NCBI RefSeq assembly: GCF_014647315.1
Contig: NZ_BMOY01000017.1
Location: forward strand, 1-56,235
Origin: Paenalicyclobacillus cellulosilyticus
GTDB taxonomy: Bacteria > Bacillota > Bacilli > Alicyclobacillales > Alicyclobacillaceae
Direction of reading: 5' to 3'
Length of the DNA stretch: 56,235 nt
The notes under the pieces are model-generated. The model made no database searches, was not told the DNA's origin, and saw only the letters and a program-made list of their open reading frames with translations. Positions within the stretch are counted from its first letter, which is position 1. Each line of letters begins with the position of its first letter. Of the stretch, positions 16,119 through 24,366 are shown one piece after another. A program made the translations under genes and the position numbers.

Positions 16119-17543
16119 TTGACGGCACGCGATATTCTCGAGCTGATCAAGCAGCACAACGTCGAAATGGTCGACTTCCGGATCGTCGACGTGCCGGGGC
16201 GCCAGCATCATGTCACCATCCCGGCCAGCGAAGTCGACGAGGACATGCTCAACAACGGGATCGCGTTCGACGGTTCCAGCATCCAGGGCTTCCGCGGCAT
16301 CGAGGAGAGCGACATGGTCATGCGGCCGGTGTTCGAAACCGCGTACCTGGATCCGTTCATGGCCGTGCCGACGCTCGCGCTCGCCTGCAACGTGTTTGAA
16401 CCGAACGGCAACCGCTACGAGCGCGACCCGCGTTACATCGCCGAAAAGGCGGAGGCATACCTCGTCGCGACCGGCATCGCCGACAAGGCTTTCTTTGGTC
16501 CGGAGCTCGAATTCTTCATCTTCGACGATGTGCGGTACGACTCGTCCGCGCACAGCGCGTTCTACAGCATCGATTCGATTGAAGCGATGTGGAACACCGG
16601 GCGCGACGAGGGTCCGAACCTGGGCTACAAGGTGAAGAACAAGGGCGGTTACTTCCCGGTCCCGCCGACCGATACGCAGCAAGACATCCGCACGGAGATG
16701 GTCCAAGAGCTGATCCGGGCCGGCATCCGCGTCGAGCGCCATCACCACGAGGTGGCGACGGCCGGGCAGGCGGAGATCAACTTCCGCTTCAACACGCTGA
16801 CCAAGACGGCCGACACGGTGATGTTGTACAAGTACATCGTGCGCAACGTCGCCCGCAAGTACGGGAAGATTGCCACGTTCATGCCGAAGCCCATCTTCGG
16901 CGACAACGGTTCGGGTATGCACGTGCACCAGAGCCTGTTCAAGGGCGATCAACCGCTGTTCTACAAAGAGGGCGGCTACGGCAACCTGAGCGACGTGGCG
17001 CTGCACTACATCGCGGGCATCTTGGAACACGCGCCGGCCATCCTGGCGTTCTCCAACCCGAGCACCAACTCCTACAAGCGCTTGGTGCCGGGCTATGAGG
17101 CGCCGGTCAACCTGGTGTTCTCGAAAGGCAACCGCAGCGCCGCCATTCGTGTGCCGGTCGCGACGGTCACGCCGAAGAGCGCGCGCATCGAGTTCCGCAC
17201 GCCGGACTCCACCTCCAACCCGTATCTTGCGTTCGCGGCCATGCTCATGGCCGGCCTCGACGGCATTCGCCGCAAGCTCGATCCGACCGCGCTCGGCTAC
17301 GGGCCCGTCGACAAGAACATCTACGAGCTCGATGCCGAAGCGAAGCGGAACATCAAGAGCGTGCCGGGATCGTTCGAGGAGAGCCTGGCGGCGCTGGAGG
17401 CGGACCATGAGTTCCTGCTCGAAGGCGGCGTGTTCACAAAGGACTTCATTTACAATTGGATTGAGTTGAAGCGCTCGACGGAAGTCCAGCCGATGCACCT
17501 GCGCCCGCATCCGTACGAGTTCCACCTGTACCTCGACCTGTGA
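16119..17543 (+). CDS. glnA: Glutamine synthetase, type I (beta-like architecture)
   Basis: 474 residues from TTG 16119, behind GGGAGTGGAGAG; an upstream GTG at 16080 in frame is less likely. It makes glutamine from glutamate, ammonia and ATP as a dodecamer. Landmarks: FDGSSIQGF, FFGPELEFFIFD, NGSGMHVHQSL, NRSAAIRVP and EFRTPDSTSNPYLAFAAML. Length and the C-terminal segment (DKNIYELDAEAKRNIKSVPG, then RPHPYEFHLYLDL) align with GSI-beta enzymes such as E. coli GlnA, where the tyrosine in the NLYDLP stretch is adenylylated; here that tyrosine is present. Most Bacillota use a shorter GSI-alpha of about 444 residues. The operator upstream implies GlnR-type control. The gene is monocistronic with its own terminator. 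Confidence 0.98.
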   Translation: MTARDILELIKQHNVEMVDFRIVDVPGRQHHVTIPASEVDEDMLNNGIAFDGSSIQGFRGIEESDMVMRPVFETAYLDPFMAVPTLALACNVFEPNGNRYERDPRYIAEKAEAYLVATGIADKAFFGPELEFFIFDDVRYDSSAHSAFYSIDSIEAMWNTGRDEGPNLGYKVKNKGGYFPVPPTDTQQDIRTEMVQELIRAGIRVERHHHEVATAGQAEINFRFNTLTKTADTVMLYKYIVRNVARKYGKIATFMPKPIFGDNGSGMHVHQSLFKGDQPLFYKEGGYGNLSDVALHYIAGILEHAPAILAFSNPSTNSYKRLVPGYEAPVNLVFSKGNRSAAIRVPVATVTPKSARIEFRTPDSTSNPYLAFAAMLMAGLDGIRRKLDPTALGYGPVDKNIYELDAEAKRNIKSVPGSFEESLAALEADHEFLLEGGVFTKDFIYNWIELKRSTEVQPMHLRPHPYEFHLYLDL

Positions 17544-17593
17544 TGGTACGGTGCGGCGGCGACGGAAGATCGAAGGTCCCGTACAGGCGGTTT

Positions 17594-17630
17594 GCCGTGG
17601 CCCTGGCAGGAAGCCGGGGCCACGGCTTTC
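17594..17630 (+). terminator. Terminator of glnA
   Basis: GCCGTGGCC and GGCCACGGC form a perfect 9-bp stem with a 15-nt loop and are followed by TTTCTCTT. It starts 51 bp after the glnA stop and also lies at the 3' end of the convergent gene ending at 17634. Confidence 0.9.
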
Positions 17631-17633
17631 TCT

Positions 17634-18068
17634 TCAGCCTGCCTGCACCGCGCCGTGCGCCTGCAACCAATCCGCAAGGGCGGGCGCGTACACCTGGTAC
17701 ACCACCGGCTTCCCGCGCCGGGAGCGCGCGATGACGATGTCGTGGCTGCGGATGTCGTGGCTGCGCGTTGAGAGCGTGATTTCTCCCCCGCTGGCTGTCT
17801 CGGCCACGACCTGAGGTCGCCAGTCGGGCGTCATGGTACAACGGCGCAAAAACACCGCCTGATTGAACGCCGCGATGAACGCCGCCCGGGCCTCGCCATC
17901 CACCTCGCGACCTGCGACCACGACGCGCACCACCTCCGCAGCCGTGAGCGGACGATGTGTCTCGAACCTTTCGACCATTCTCTTTAAATACAGGGAAGGC
18001 AGGCCGCCGAACGCGAACACGGCCACCACCGCCACCAAGTGCCAGAACCAGATCCAGAACAAACGCAT
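17634..18068 (-). CDS. Hypothetical membrane-anchored protein
   Basis: About 144 residues from ATG 18068; earlier in-frame ATGs at 18116 and 18170 are possible, and the preceding GGCGGGGG is only a moderate ribosome binding site. A single hydrophobic helix at residues 2-24 (MRLFWIWFWHLVAVVAVFAF) is followed by a soluble region with alternating strands and helices. A 15-bp DNA duplication near 17740-17770 gives a repeated RSHDI in the protein (SHDIRSHDIV), a recent slippage-type change. I do not recognise the family. The gene is convergent with glnA, whose terminator lies just past its stop codon. Confidence 0.6.
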   Translation of the reverse strand: MRLFWIWFWHLVAVVAVFAFGGLPSLYLKRMVERFETHRPLTAAEVVRVVVAGREVDGEARAAFIAAFNQAVFLRRCTMTPDWRPQVVAETASGGEITLSTRSHDIRSHDIVIARSRRGKPVVYQVYAPALADWLQAHGAVQAG

Positions 18069-18195
18069 CCCCCGCCGGAACCGTCCGCGCCGGCTGGTGC
18101 AGCCAAGACGAGCCATCCGCCCGCCGTGCGCACACGGTTCATTCCATCCTGCCTTGATGCATTGTGCCATATGGAAGGGAGGATGCCAAGGGTGA

Positions 18196-18228
18196 ACCGC
18201 ATGGCGCGCCGTTCGCGCGCCATGCGGT
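18196..18228 (-). terminator. Long GC-rich hairpin after the UPF0180 gene
   Basis: ACCGCATGGCGCGC pairs with GCGCGCCATGCGGT with almost no loop. It begins at the stop codon of the UPF0180 gene. There is no U-run on the minus strand, so it may stabilise the 3' end or slow the polymerase rather than act as a classic terminator. Confidence 0.55.
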
Positions 18229-18473
18229 CAATGGATGTACGGCTGAATGCGTTGAAACACCTGTTCCGGGGTCAGCCCGGCGGCATCGATGACCGGGACG
18301 TCATAGACCACGTCTTGCATGCCCATCAGGTTTCTGTCTGTGCCGTTGATCACGATGGCGCACACATCCGCCCGCTCCGGTTTGCCGTTGTGAATGCCGA
18401 CACATGGGCAACCCTGTGCCTGCAGGTAGTCACGGATGTGGCTGAGCGCCGGTTCGACGGCGACGGCGTACAT
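18228..18473 (-). CDS. UPF0180 (YkuS-like) small protein
   Basis: 81 residues from ATG 18473 with GGAGGG seven bases upstream. It matches the pattern of Bacillus YkuS: a short N-terminal strand, a helix (ALSHIRDYLQAQGCPCVGI), a central VCAIVINGTDRNLMGMQDV segment and a C-terminal PVIDAAGLTPEQVFQRI. The fold is a small alpha/beta domain of unknown function; no enzyme motif is visible. It lies 161 bp downstream of bioY on the same strand, without a clear terminator between them, so read-through is possible. Confidence 0.85.
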   Translation of the reverse strand: MYAVAVEPALSHIRDYLQAQGCPCVGIHNGKPERADVCAIVINGTDRNLMGMQDVVYDVPVIDAAGLTPEQVFQRIQPYIH

Positions 18474-18634
18474 GGTTCATCCCTCCGACTGCAAGGCGGT
18501 GCGGTACACCTTGAATGTACCCCGCAGCCGGCGACTTATGCGTGCTGCGCGATGGATCCTGCGTCAAGCGCGCACCTGCCTGCGCGATCATCCACGTCCG
18601 CGCAGCGGACGCATCTCTCATCCGCACGCCCCCA

Positions 18635-19249
18635 TCACTTCGGCAGTTCCACCACGCCCCCCTGCGCTTGGCCCAGCAAGCGCTCGGGCGGATACACCGG
18701 CCGTACCGCCAAGCAGATGATGGTGGTCAACACGGCTTTCGCCGTGTCGCCCGGGAGATAGGGCCAGAATCCGAGCGCAATGGCCTTGCTGAGCGGCCAG
18801 TGGAAAACATGGGCCAGCCAGGGCACGCCGCTGACGTAACACAAAAGCGATCCGAACACTTCCACGGCCAAAAATGTCAACACGTACGCCCGGACATGCG
18901 CCCATACGCCATGCCCGTGCACGCGAATGCGGCGCACGCACCAGCCGACCAAGAGCGCATCGAATGGCCACATCCACACGTAGCCTCCTGTGTACCCGAG
19001 CAACACCGACAATCCGCCGCGCCCGTCGAGCATCGGCAGGCCGAGCGCCGTGAGCAGGACCACGAGGAACTGGCTGAGGAACCCGTACCATGGGCCGAGG
19101 ATGGCACCCGCGAGCATCACCGACAGGTTGCCGAGGGTGACAGGCACCGGACTGAAGGGAAGGTGAAGTTGCATCAAGTCGAGCACGACCGTCAACGCCG
19201 CAAACAAAGCACTGAACACAACCCCGCGCACCGTCAAGCCACGCTGCAA
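18635..19249 (-). CDS. bioY: Biotin ECF transporter substrate-binding S component
   Basis: 204 residues if it starts at TTG 19249, which has GGGAGGCGG eight bases upstream; a TTG at 19285 would lie inside the BirA operator and is less likely. BioY binds biotin in the membrane and works with an energising module of two ATPases and EcfT. The family features are clear: six hydrophobic segments, the FSPVPVTLGNLSVMLAGAILG segment split as LPFSPVPVTLGN and ILGPWYGFLSQ, the GGLSVLLGYTGGYVW biotin-site loop, and FWPYLPGDTAKAVLTTIICL near the end. The energising genes are encoded divergently 52-88 bp away and share the operator. Confidence 0.95.
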   Translation of the reverse strand: MQRGLTVRGVVFSALFAALTVVLDLMQLHLPFSPVPVTLGNLSVMLAGAILGPWYGFLSQFLVVLLTALGLPMLDGRGGLSVLLGYTGGYVWMWPFDALLVGWCVRRIRVHGHGVWAHVRAYVLTFLAVEVFGSLLCYVSGVPWLAHVFHWPLSKAIALGFWPYLPGDTAKAVLTTIICLAVRPVYPPERLLGQAQGGVVELPK

Positions 19250-19267
19250 GGACGATCCGCCTCCCGT

Positions 19268-19297
19268 TGTTAACTTATGAGTCAAATTGTGTTAACA
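19268..19297. promoter_or_regulatory. BirA operator between bioY and the ECF ATPase genes
   Basis: TGTTAAC, 16 bases, GTTAACA: an inverted repeat of the Bacillus BirA operator type (TGTTAAC and GTTAACA arms about 15 bp apart). It lies 18 bp upstream of the bioY start and 39 bp upstream of the ecfA start, so biotinyl-AMP-bound BirA could repress both directions. Confidence 0.8.
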
Positions 19298-19336
19298 TCC
19301 CCAGTGTAGCGAGTTGGCGGACGGACAGCAAGGGGG

Positions 19337-20281
19337 ATGATGCGATTGCCCCAGGGGATGGACCGCTTCGACGCGGCAACGGCGACGCCCGGCAGCACCA
19401 CAGCAGGCGACGGCGCAAGCCCGCAACACGGCCCGGGCACCCGCGGCGCGGTATGGGCGCGCTTGTCTGACGCGGCGGTGGCGTACGCCGCCGCAGACGG
19501 CCCTCGGCTCGCGCTCGCCGGAGTGAACCTGGTCATCCGGCGCGGTGAGTGGCTGGCGCTGGTCGGTCCAAACGCCAGCGGCAAGTCCACCTTGGGCCGC
19601 GTCCTGGCCGGGCTGTGTCCGTTGTCGCGCGGCCGCATCGAGGTTCCGGACGGCCCGGACGGGCGCCCCGCCTACGCACGCATCGTGCTCCAACAACCGG
19701 ATGCGCAGATCGTCGGGGCCACGCCGTGGGAAGACGTGTGCTTCACCTTGGAGCAGTCGGGCGTTGCGGCGGAGACCATCGCCGCGCGCGCCAGGCAGGC
19801 ATTGGCCGACGTCGGCTTTCTGGAGATGGCGTACCGTCCGGTGGATCACCTCTCCGGCGGCCAGAAGCAACGGTTGTGCATCGCCGGCTGCCTCGCCGTA
19901 GACCCGCAGGCCGTGGTGTTTGACGAAGCCACCGCCCTCCTCGATCCGCTCGCGCAGCAACGTGTGATGGCGGCGGCAGCGCACCTGGCGCAAAAAGGTG
20001 CGGCGGTCATCTGGGTGACCCACCGCCTGGAGGAACTGGCGCCGGCGCAGCGCGTGGTGGCGCTCGCGGACGGTCGTGTGGTGTTTGACGGGACACCCGC
20101 CTCGTTCTTCTATGGCGGGGACGGCGGCCCCGAACACACGCCGTGCGCCCGTCTCGGTTTTTCTCCCCCGTTTGCCGTGCAGGTGGCGTGGCACCTGCGG
20201 GCCCGGGGCATCACGGTCCCCGGCGCCCCCATTCTCCCGGAAGACCTGGCGGTGCTCGCCGAAGGAGTGGTTGCACGATGA
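19337..20281 (+). CDS. ECF transporter ATPase, first subunit
   Basis: 314 residues from ATG 19337, with AAGGGGG directly upstream; an ATG at 19340 is equally possible. A variable N-terminal extension of about 50 residues precedes the ABC domain. Walker A is VGPNASGKSTLGR near residue 75, the Q-loop VLQQPDAQIVGATPWEDV, the signature LSGGQKQRL near 172, Walker B VVFDEATALLDP near 193 and the switch histidine WVTHRLEEL. The Q-loop form IVG...EDV is typical of CbiO/EcfA proteins. The gene overlaps the next by four bases (ATGA), and together they form the energy-coupling module beside bioY. The paired S component is probably BioY, but the module could also serve other S components. Confidence 0.95.
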   Translation: MMRLPQGMDRFDAATATPGSTTAGDGASPQHGPGTRGAVWARLSDAAVAYAAADGPRLALAGVNLVIRRGEWLALVGPNASGKSTLGRVLAGLCPLSRGRIEVPDGPDGRPAYARIVLQQPDAQIVGATPWEDVCFTLEQSGVAAETIAARARQALADVGFLEMAYRPVDHLSGGQKQRLCIAGCLAVDPQAVVFDEATALLDPLAQQRVMAAAAHLAQKGAAVIWVTHRLEELAPAQRVVALADGRVVFDGTPASFFYGGDGGPEHTPCARLGFSPPFAVQVAWHLRARGITVPGAPILPEDLAVLAEGVVAR

Positions 20282-22026
20282 CCCGCATCGTGTGGCAGGG
20301 CGTCACGGTCGCAGGCGAGCCCGGCCATCCGCCGCGGCTGCAAGGGCTTCATCTTACCTGGCCAAAGGGCGTGACCTTGCTTGCCGGCCCCAGCGGAGCA
20401 GGCAAGACGACGCTGCTCGACGTCTTCTGCGGCCTGTTGGCGCCGGATGCGGGAGACGTGTGGGTGGACGGGGTGTCCTTGTACGCGCCGGGCGCGCGGA
20501 CGGTGCGCCAGCGGTGGCTTCGGACGGTGGGCGTGGTCAGCCAATTCCCGGATCAAGCGCTGTTTGCCCGCACGGTGCGGGAAGAGTTCCGCTACAACCT
20601 GCGCCCGTTCGGCGTGCGCGGGCGCGCGGCGGAGATGCGGACGGCCGCCGCGCTCACCGCGGTGGAACTGGGACTGGACATCCTCGCCCGCAACCCGCTG
20701 ACGCTGAGCGGCGGACAGCAGCGTCGCCTCGGTTTGGCCCTCTCGCTGGCCCAGACGCCCAGGTGGCTCGTGCTTGACGAGCCGACGGCGGGGCTCGATC
20801 CGGCGGGTATCCGGGCGCTGGTGGCGCAGCTGAACACATGGCGCACCCAGATGGAGGGCGTCGTGGTGGCCACGCACGACATCGACGCGCTGTTGCCTGT
20901 GGCAGATCACGTCCTTCTTTTGCGCGACGGCGCGGTGGTGGCGTTCGGACCCGCGCCAAAGCTGGCTTCCGAACCGGAGGTGTGGGAGGCTGCCGGCCTT
21001 TTGCCTCCGGCGGCGGCGCGCCTGCGCCGGGCCTTCCGGCCATGGGGGGTGGATCTCCCGGCCTGGCCGCCCCAACCGGACCAGGTGGCGGCGGCCATCG
21101 CAGAGGCACAGACCCTGCGCGGGGCCGACGCGACGGTGGCGCCCGCGGCCGCCGCAGCGGCGGCCCGAGGAGGGGTCACGGCGGCAGTGGGAGCCGCGGC
21201 CTTCCCGGAGGCACCGGCCTACGGAGATGACCCAGCACGTTCTCCTGCCGCCGCCCCCGCGGTGACCGGGGCGGCGGATCAGCCATCCTGTGGCCGTCGC
21301 CTCGATCCGCGCACCCATTGGGGCATGTACCTGATGCTGACCACAGCGACGCTCGCCCAGACGCGCTGGGCGGGGGTGTTGCTCGCCGGGGTTCTGGCGC
21401 TGGCCGCCGCCCGTGCCGCCCGCGTACCCTGGCACACCTTGTGGCGGACCAGCAAGCCCGTATGGATGATGGGCTCCTTCGCCGTGCTGTGGGCAGGCGT
21501 GCACCTGGGTGCAGGGGGCAGGTGGGGATTTTCCTTCTTGGCCGCCTTGGCCGCTGCGCAGCAAGCGTGCAAGGTGGGTTGGCTCGCCGTCTGGGGCTGC
21601 CTGCTGCCGCTTGCCACCAGCCCGGTGGAGTTGCAGCGGGCCATGGCCTGGGCCTTGTCGTGGTTGGGAAGGTGGCGCGTGCCGGTGAACGCTTTGGCCT
21701 TGGCCACCACGCTGTTGTTCCGCTTCATCCCCGTCCTGGCCGGCGAGCTCGCCCGGTTTGCACGCATCGCGCAGTTGCGCGGCAAGCGCGTCACCCGCCG
21801 CCGGGGTATCCCGTGGCGCGACGCGCCCGCCGTGATGGTTCCGTTGATCCTGGCGCTTTTGCGCACCGGGGACGACCTGGCCACCGCCCTGGAGGCGCGA
21901 GGGGTGCGCGACCTGCGCCAGCCGCTGCGCGTGCGGATGCCGCCTTTCCCCCGGCGTGATCGGGTGGCCTTCGTGGTGACTGCGGCGGTCTGCCTCGCCT
22001 GGTGGTGGCTTTTCAGGCGAGCATGA
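20278..22026 (+). CDS. Fusion of ECF ATPase and EcfT transmembrane component
   Basis: 582 residues from ATG 20278, overlapping the previous gene. Residues 1-230 are a second ABC ATPase: Walker A AGPSGAGKTT near 37, Q-loop VVSQFPDQALFARTV, signature LSGGQQRRLGLALSLAQ, Walker B WLVLDEPTAGLDP and a switch histidine in VATHDID. Residues 230-345 are a low-complexity Ala/Pro/Gly linker. Residues 350-582 are an EcfT membrane protein: several hydrophobic helices, LAQTRWAGVLLAGVLAL, the coupling segment FARIAQLRGKRVTRR and the second Ala-Arg-Gly motif ALEARGVRD. ECF ATPase and EcfT are usually separate proteins. The fusion would force one EcfT per second ATPase, matching the known 1:1:1 core. Confidence 0.93.
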   Translation: MTRIVWQGVTVAGEPGHPPRLQGLHLTWPKGVTLLAGPSGAGKTTLLDVFCGLLAPDAGDVWVDGVSLYAPGARTVRQRWLRTVGVVSQFPDQALFARTVREEFRYNLRPFGVRGRAAEMRTAAALTAVELGLDILARNPLTLSGGQQRRLGLALSLAQTPRWLVLDEPTAGLDPAGIRALVAQLNTWRTQMEGVVVATHDIDALLPVADHVLLLRDGAVVAFGPAPKLASEPEVWEAAGLLPPAAARLRRAFRPWGVDLPAWPPQPDQVAAAIAEAQTLRGADATVAPAAAAAAARGGVTAAVGAAAFPEAPAYGDDPARSPAAAPAVTGAADQPSCGRRLDPRTHWGMYLMLTTATLAQTRWAGVLLAGVLALAAARAARVPWHTLWRTSKPVWMMGSFAVLWAGVHLGAGGRWGFSFLAALAAAQQACKVGWLAVWGCLLPLATSPVELQRAMAWALSWLGRWRVPVNALALATTLLFRFIPVLAGELARFARIAQLRGKRVTRRRGIPWRDAPAVMVPLILALLRTGDDLATALEARGVRDLRQPLRVRMPPFPRRDRVAFVVTAAVCLAWWWLFRRA

Positions 22027-22044
22027 ACAGGTAAGCAGAACCAG

Positions 22045-23700
22045 TCAGGGTGTCACGTCCGCCTCCGGCGCCCCGACGGACGGATGGGCCGCTGTACCGT
22101 AGCCCGTCCACCGCGCGCGTCCGAAGCCAAAACAGAGCACGAGCGCCAAGAGTGCGGGCAGCAATGTCCAGGCAAATGTCGCCGTGATGGATGACGTCAG
22201 CAATTCCGTCAAGCGGTGCAAAACTTCCGCCGGCATGTGGGCGCGCAGGTCCGGGGAGAGCAGCATGCGCGGGTCCGGGACAGCAGGCGGCGTGCCTGGA
22301 CCACCCGCGATCGCGCCATGGCCCGGGACAGCAGTGGGCGTTCCGGCATGGGATCCCGGCGCGAATAACGTCTTGAGCCCGTTCGCAAACCGATTGCGTT
22401 CCAGGACACCGTACACCGTGATGCTGACCGTCATGCCGAGTTCGCGCACAAACGACATCGTGGCACTGGCCGCCCCGCGGTGCGCAGGCCCGAACGGCTG
22501 CATCACTGCCATACTGAGCACCGAGAACGACGGACCGATGCCAAGGCCAAGCAGCACCATCGCCAGCTCTAGCCACCACTCAGGGGTGGCGGGCGTGAGT
22601 TGCATCAGCATGACCAACGCTGCGGTAAACACCGTGCCCGACGCCAGCAGGATGTTGCGATAACCGAGCCGCTGGCAGAGTTGACCGCAAAGCGGCGCGC
22701 TCACCGAACTGCCCAGCATCATCGGCAACAGGGTCTGACCCGCGTTCGTGGCATCCCCCCCGCGCACCCCTTGCACGTAGATGGGGATGTACACCACGGC
22801 CACCACGAACGCCGCCGACGTCAGCAACCCCACAAGGTTGGCGACGGCAAACACGCGCTCCCGGAACATGGCGTATGAGACAATGGGGGCTTTGGCCCAC
22901 GTTTCCACCCACAAGAACGCGGCGAAGCACAACGCAGCGACCATGAACAACGCGAGGATGACCGGCGACGACCAGGCATACTTTTGCCCGCCCAGTTGCA
23001 GCGCAAACATCAGGCTCCCGGCCGCCGGAACCAGCGTGAACACGCCGGCCCAGTCCACCGCTTGGCGTACATGGCGCTGCGACTCGCGGTAGCCCAGCCC
23101 CACCAACAGCAGAGCGAAGATGCCCAGCGGCAGATTGATGAAAAACACCCAACGCCAACTGACGTGCTCCGTGATGTACGCGCCGAGCAGCGGCCCGACG
23201 ATGCTGGCCGCGCCAAACACAGCGCCGAACATGCCGGACATCCGTCCGGCCTTCTCCGGCGGTACGACATCGAAGATGATGGTGAACGCGACCGGCATGA
23301 GCGCACCGCCGCCGATGCCCTGGAGAGCGCGGTAGAGCGCCAGTTGCCACATGGAATGGGCGGTGCCGCACAGCATGGATGCGAAAATGAACATGCCCAC
23401 ACCGAACAGGAAGAACCGCTTGCGGCCATACATATCCGACAGTTTGCCGATGATGGGCATGCCGGCCGTCTCCGTGGCCATGTACGCCGCCGTCACCCAC
23501 ACGAACTGATCAAACCCGCCGAGGCTGGCGACAATCGTGCCCATGGCGGTGGAAACCACCGTGTTGTCGATGGCCCCGACGAAGATGGCTAAAAGCAGCC
23601 CGGCGACAATCAGCCCCAAGCGCTGTCTGCGCGGTTCCTTGGCCGCACTTTCTTGCACCACGCCCGCCAACGCGGAGGCTTGCGGTGTGACGTCTTTCAC
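22045..23700 (-). CDS. DHA2-family MFS drug/proton antiporter
   Basis: 551 residues from GTG 23700; the start overlaps the stop of the bactofilin gene by four bases (GTGA). Fourteen hydrophobic segments and the motifs GAIDNTVVSTAMGTI, GKLSDMYGRKRFF (motif A) and GAYITEHVSWRWVFFINLPLG (motif C region) place it in the EmrB/QacA group, which exports toxic compounds against protons. A Gly/Pro/Ala-rich insertion (HAGTPTAVPGHGAIAGGPG) lies in the outer loop before the last helix. Co-translation with yhbD and two bactofilin genes is unexpected for a drug exporter, so its real substrate may relate to envelope assembly (inference). Convergent with the ECF fusion gene, 18 bp away. Confidence 0.92.
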   Translation of the reverse strand: MKDVTPQASALAGVVQESAAKEPRRQRLGLIVAGLLLAIFVGAIDNTVVSTAMGTIVASLGGFDQFVWVTAAYMATETAGMPIIGKLSDMYGRKRFFLFGVGMFIFASMLCGTAHSMWQLALYRALQGIGGGALMPVAFTIIFDVVPPEKAGRMSGMFGAVFGAASIVGPLLGAYITEHVSWRWVFFINLPLGIFALLLVGLGYRESQRHVRQAVDWAGVFTLVPAAGSLMFALQLGGQKYAWSSPVILALFMVAALCFAAFLWVETWAKAPIVSYAMFRERVFAVANLVGLLTSAAFVVAVVYIPIYVQGVRGGDATNAGQTLLPMMLGSSVSAPLCGQLCQRLGYRNILLASGTVFTAALVMLMQLTPATPEWWLELAMVLLGLGIGPSFSVLSMAVMQPFGPAHRGAASATMSFVRELGMTVSITVYGVLERNRFANGLKTLFAPGSHAGTPTAVPGHGAIAGGPGTPPAVPDPRMLLSPDLRAHMPAEVLHRLTELLTSSITATFAWTLLPALLALVLCFGFGRARWTGYGTAAHPSVGAPEADVTP

Positions 23701-24335
23701 CGTTCGATCACCTCACCCACGCGCGCCCGGGGAGAGACCTGCAGGTGCACCGTGTACTCCACCCGGTCAATCTCGCTGTCCGGCCCAATCTCCACGCGCC
23801 GACCGCGCACGGTGCGGGCCTTGACCTTCTCCACGTGCAACTCGTCCCCTTCCACGACCTCCGCCGCCGCCAGGAAACCCGCATGGCGAAACCAGCGCCA
23901 GCCTTCGCGAATGACGACGCGGCCGCCGCCAATCTCCTGCGCCCGGACCGGCCCGTACAGGCGCAGCAGCAACTCCTCCGCGCTCAGCAGCCCGTCCACC
24001 GACGCCCCGCCGCGCAAATCCAGGTGCTCTGCCTCCAAGTTCCCGCGCACCGTCACCTGACCGCGGATGTGGGCGTGATCGGCCTGCAGCGACCCTTCGA
24101 CCGTCATGTCGCCGGTCACGTGCAGGCGGCGCACGTCGAGCGGGCCCCCGACGCGCAGCGTGCCGGTGAGGTGCAGCTCCTCACATTGGACCGGGCCGTC
24201 GAAGGTGCCTTCGCCCACCACGCGCACACGCCGGTAGCGGCCGCCGGCGGCGGTGCTCGATCCGGTGATGCGGATGTCGCCCGGCGCCGGCTGCGCGTGG
24301 GCGTCTTGTGCTTGTCGGTCTTGCGTCATGTGCAT
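23697..24335 (-). CDS. Bactofilin-like polymer-forming protein (YhbF/BacF-like)
   Basis: About 212 residues from ATG 24335 behind AGAGGAGG; an ATG two codons on is also possible. The core (about 35-200) is a run of short beta rungs of pattern V-x-GxxxFDG, LHLTGTLRVGGPLDV and HVTGDMTVEGSLQA, the right-handed beta-helix of the bactofilin/polymer-forming domain. The order yhbD, bacE, bacF is that of Bacillus subtilis, where the two bactofilins take part in flagellar assembly and motility. A stretch rich in Trp/Arg (REGWRWFRHAGF) interrupts the helix near residue 130 and is shared in position with the other bactofilin here. It is followed by the overlapping MFS gene. Confidence 0.88.
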   Translation of the reverse strand: MHMTQDRQAQDAHAQPAPGDIRITGSSTAAGGRYRRVRVVGEGTFDGPVQCEELHLTGTLRVGGPLDVRRLHVTGDMTVEGSLQADHAHIRGQVTVRGNLEAEHLDLRGGASVDGLLSAEELLLRLYGPVRAQEIGGGRVVIREGWRWFRHAGFLAAAEVVEGDELHVEKVKARTVRGRRVEIGPDSEIDRVEYTVHLQVSPRARVGEVIER

Positions 24336-24366
24336 CCGACCTCCTCTGCGGGAATGAAACTCCCGT

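Noticed and set aside
16101-17525. Minus-strand open frame of 474 codons opposite glnA
   Set aside because: Complete antisense shadow of glutamine synthetase, typical of GC-rich genes with G/C third positions.
20110-21564. Minus-strand open frame of 484 codons opposite the ECF genes
   Set aside because: Antisense shadow; both ABC genes on the + strand have full Walker and signature motifs.
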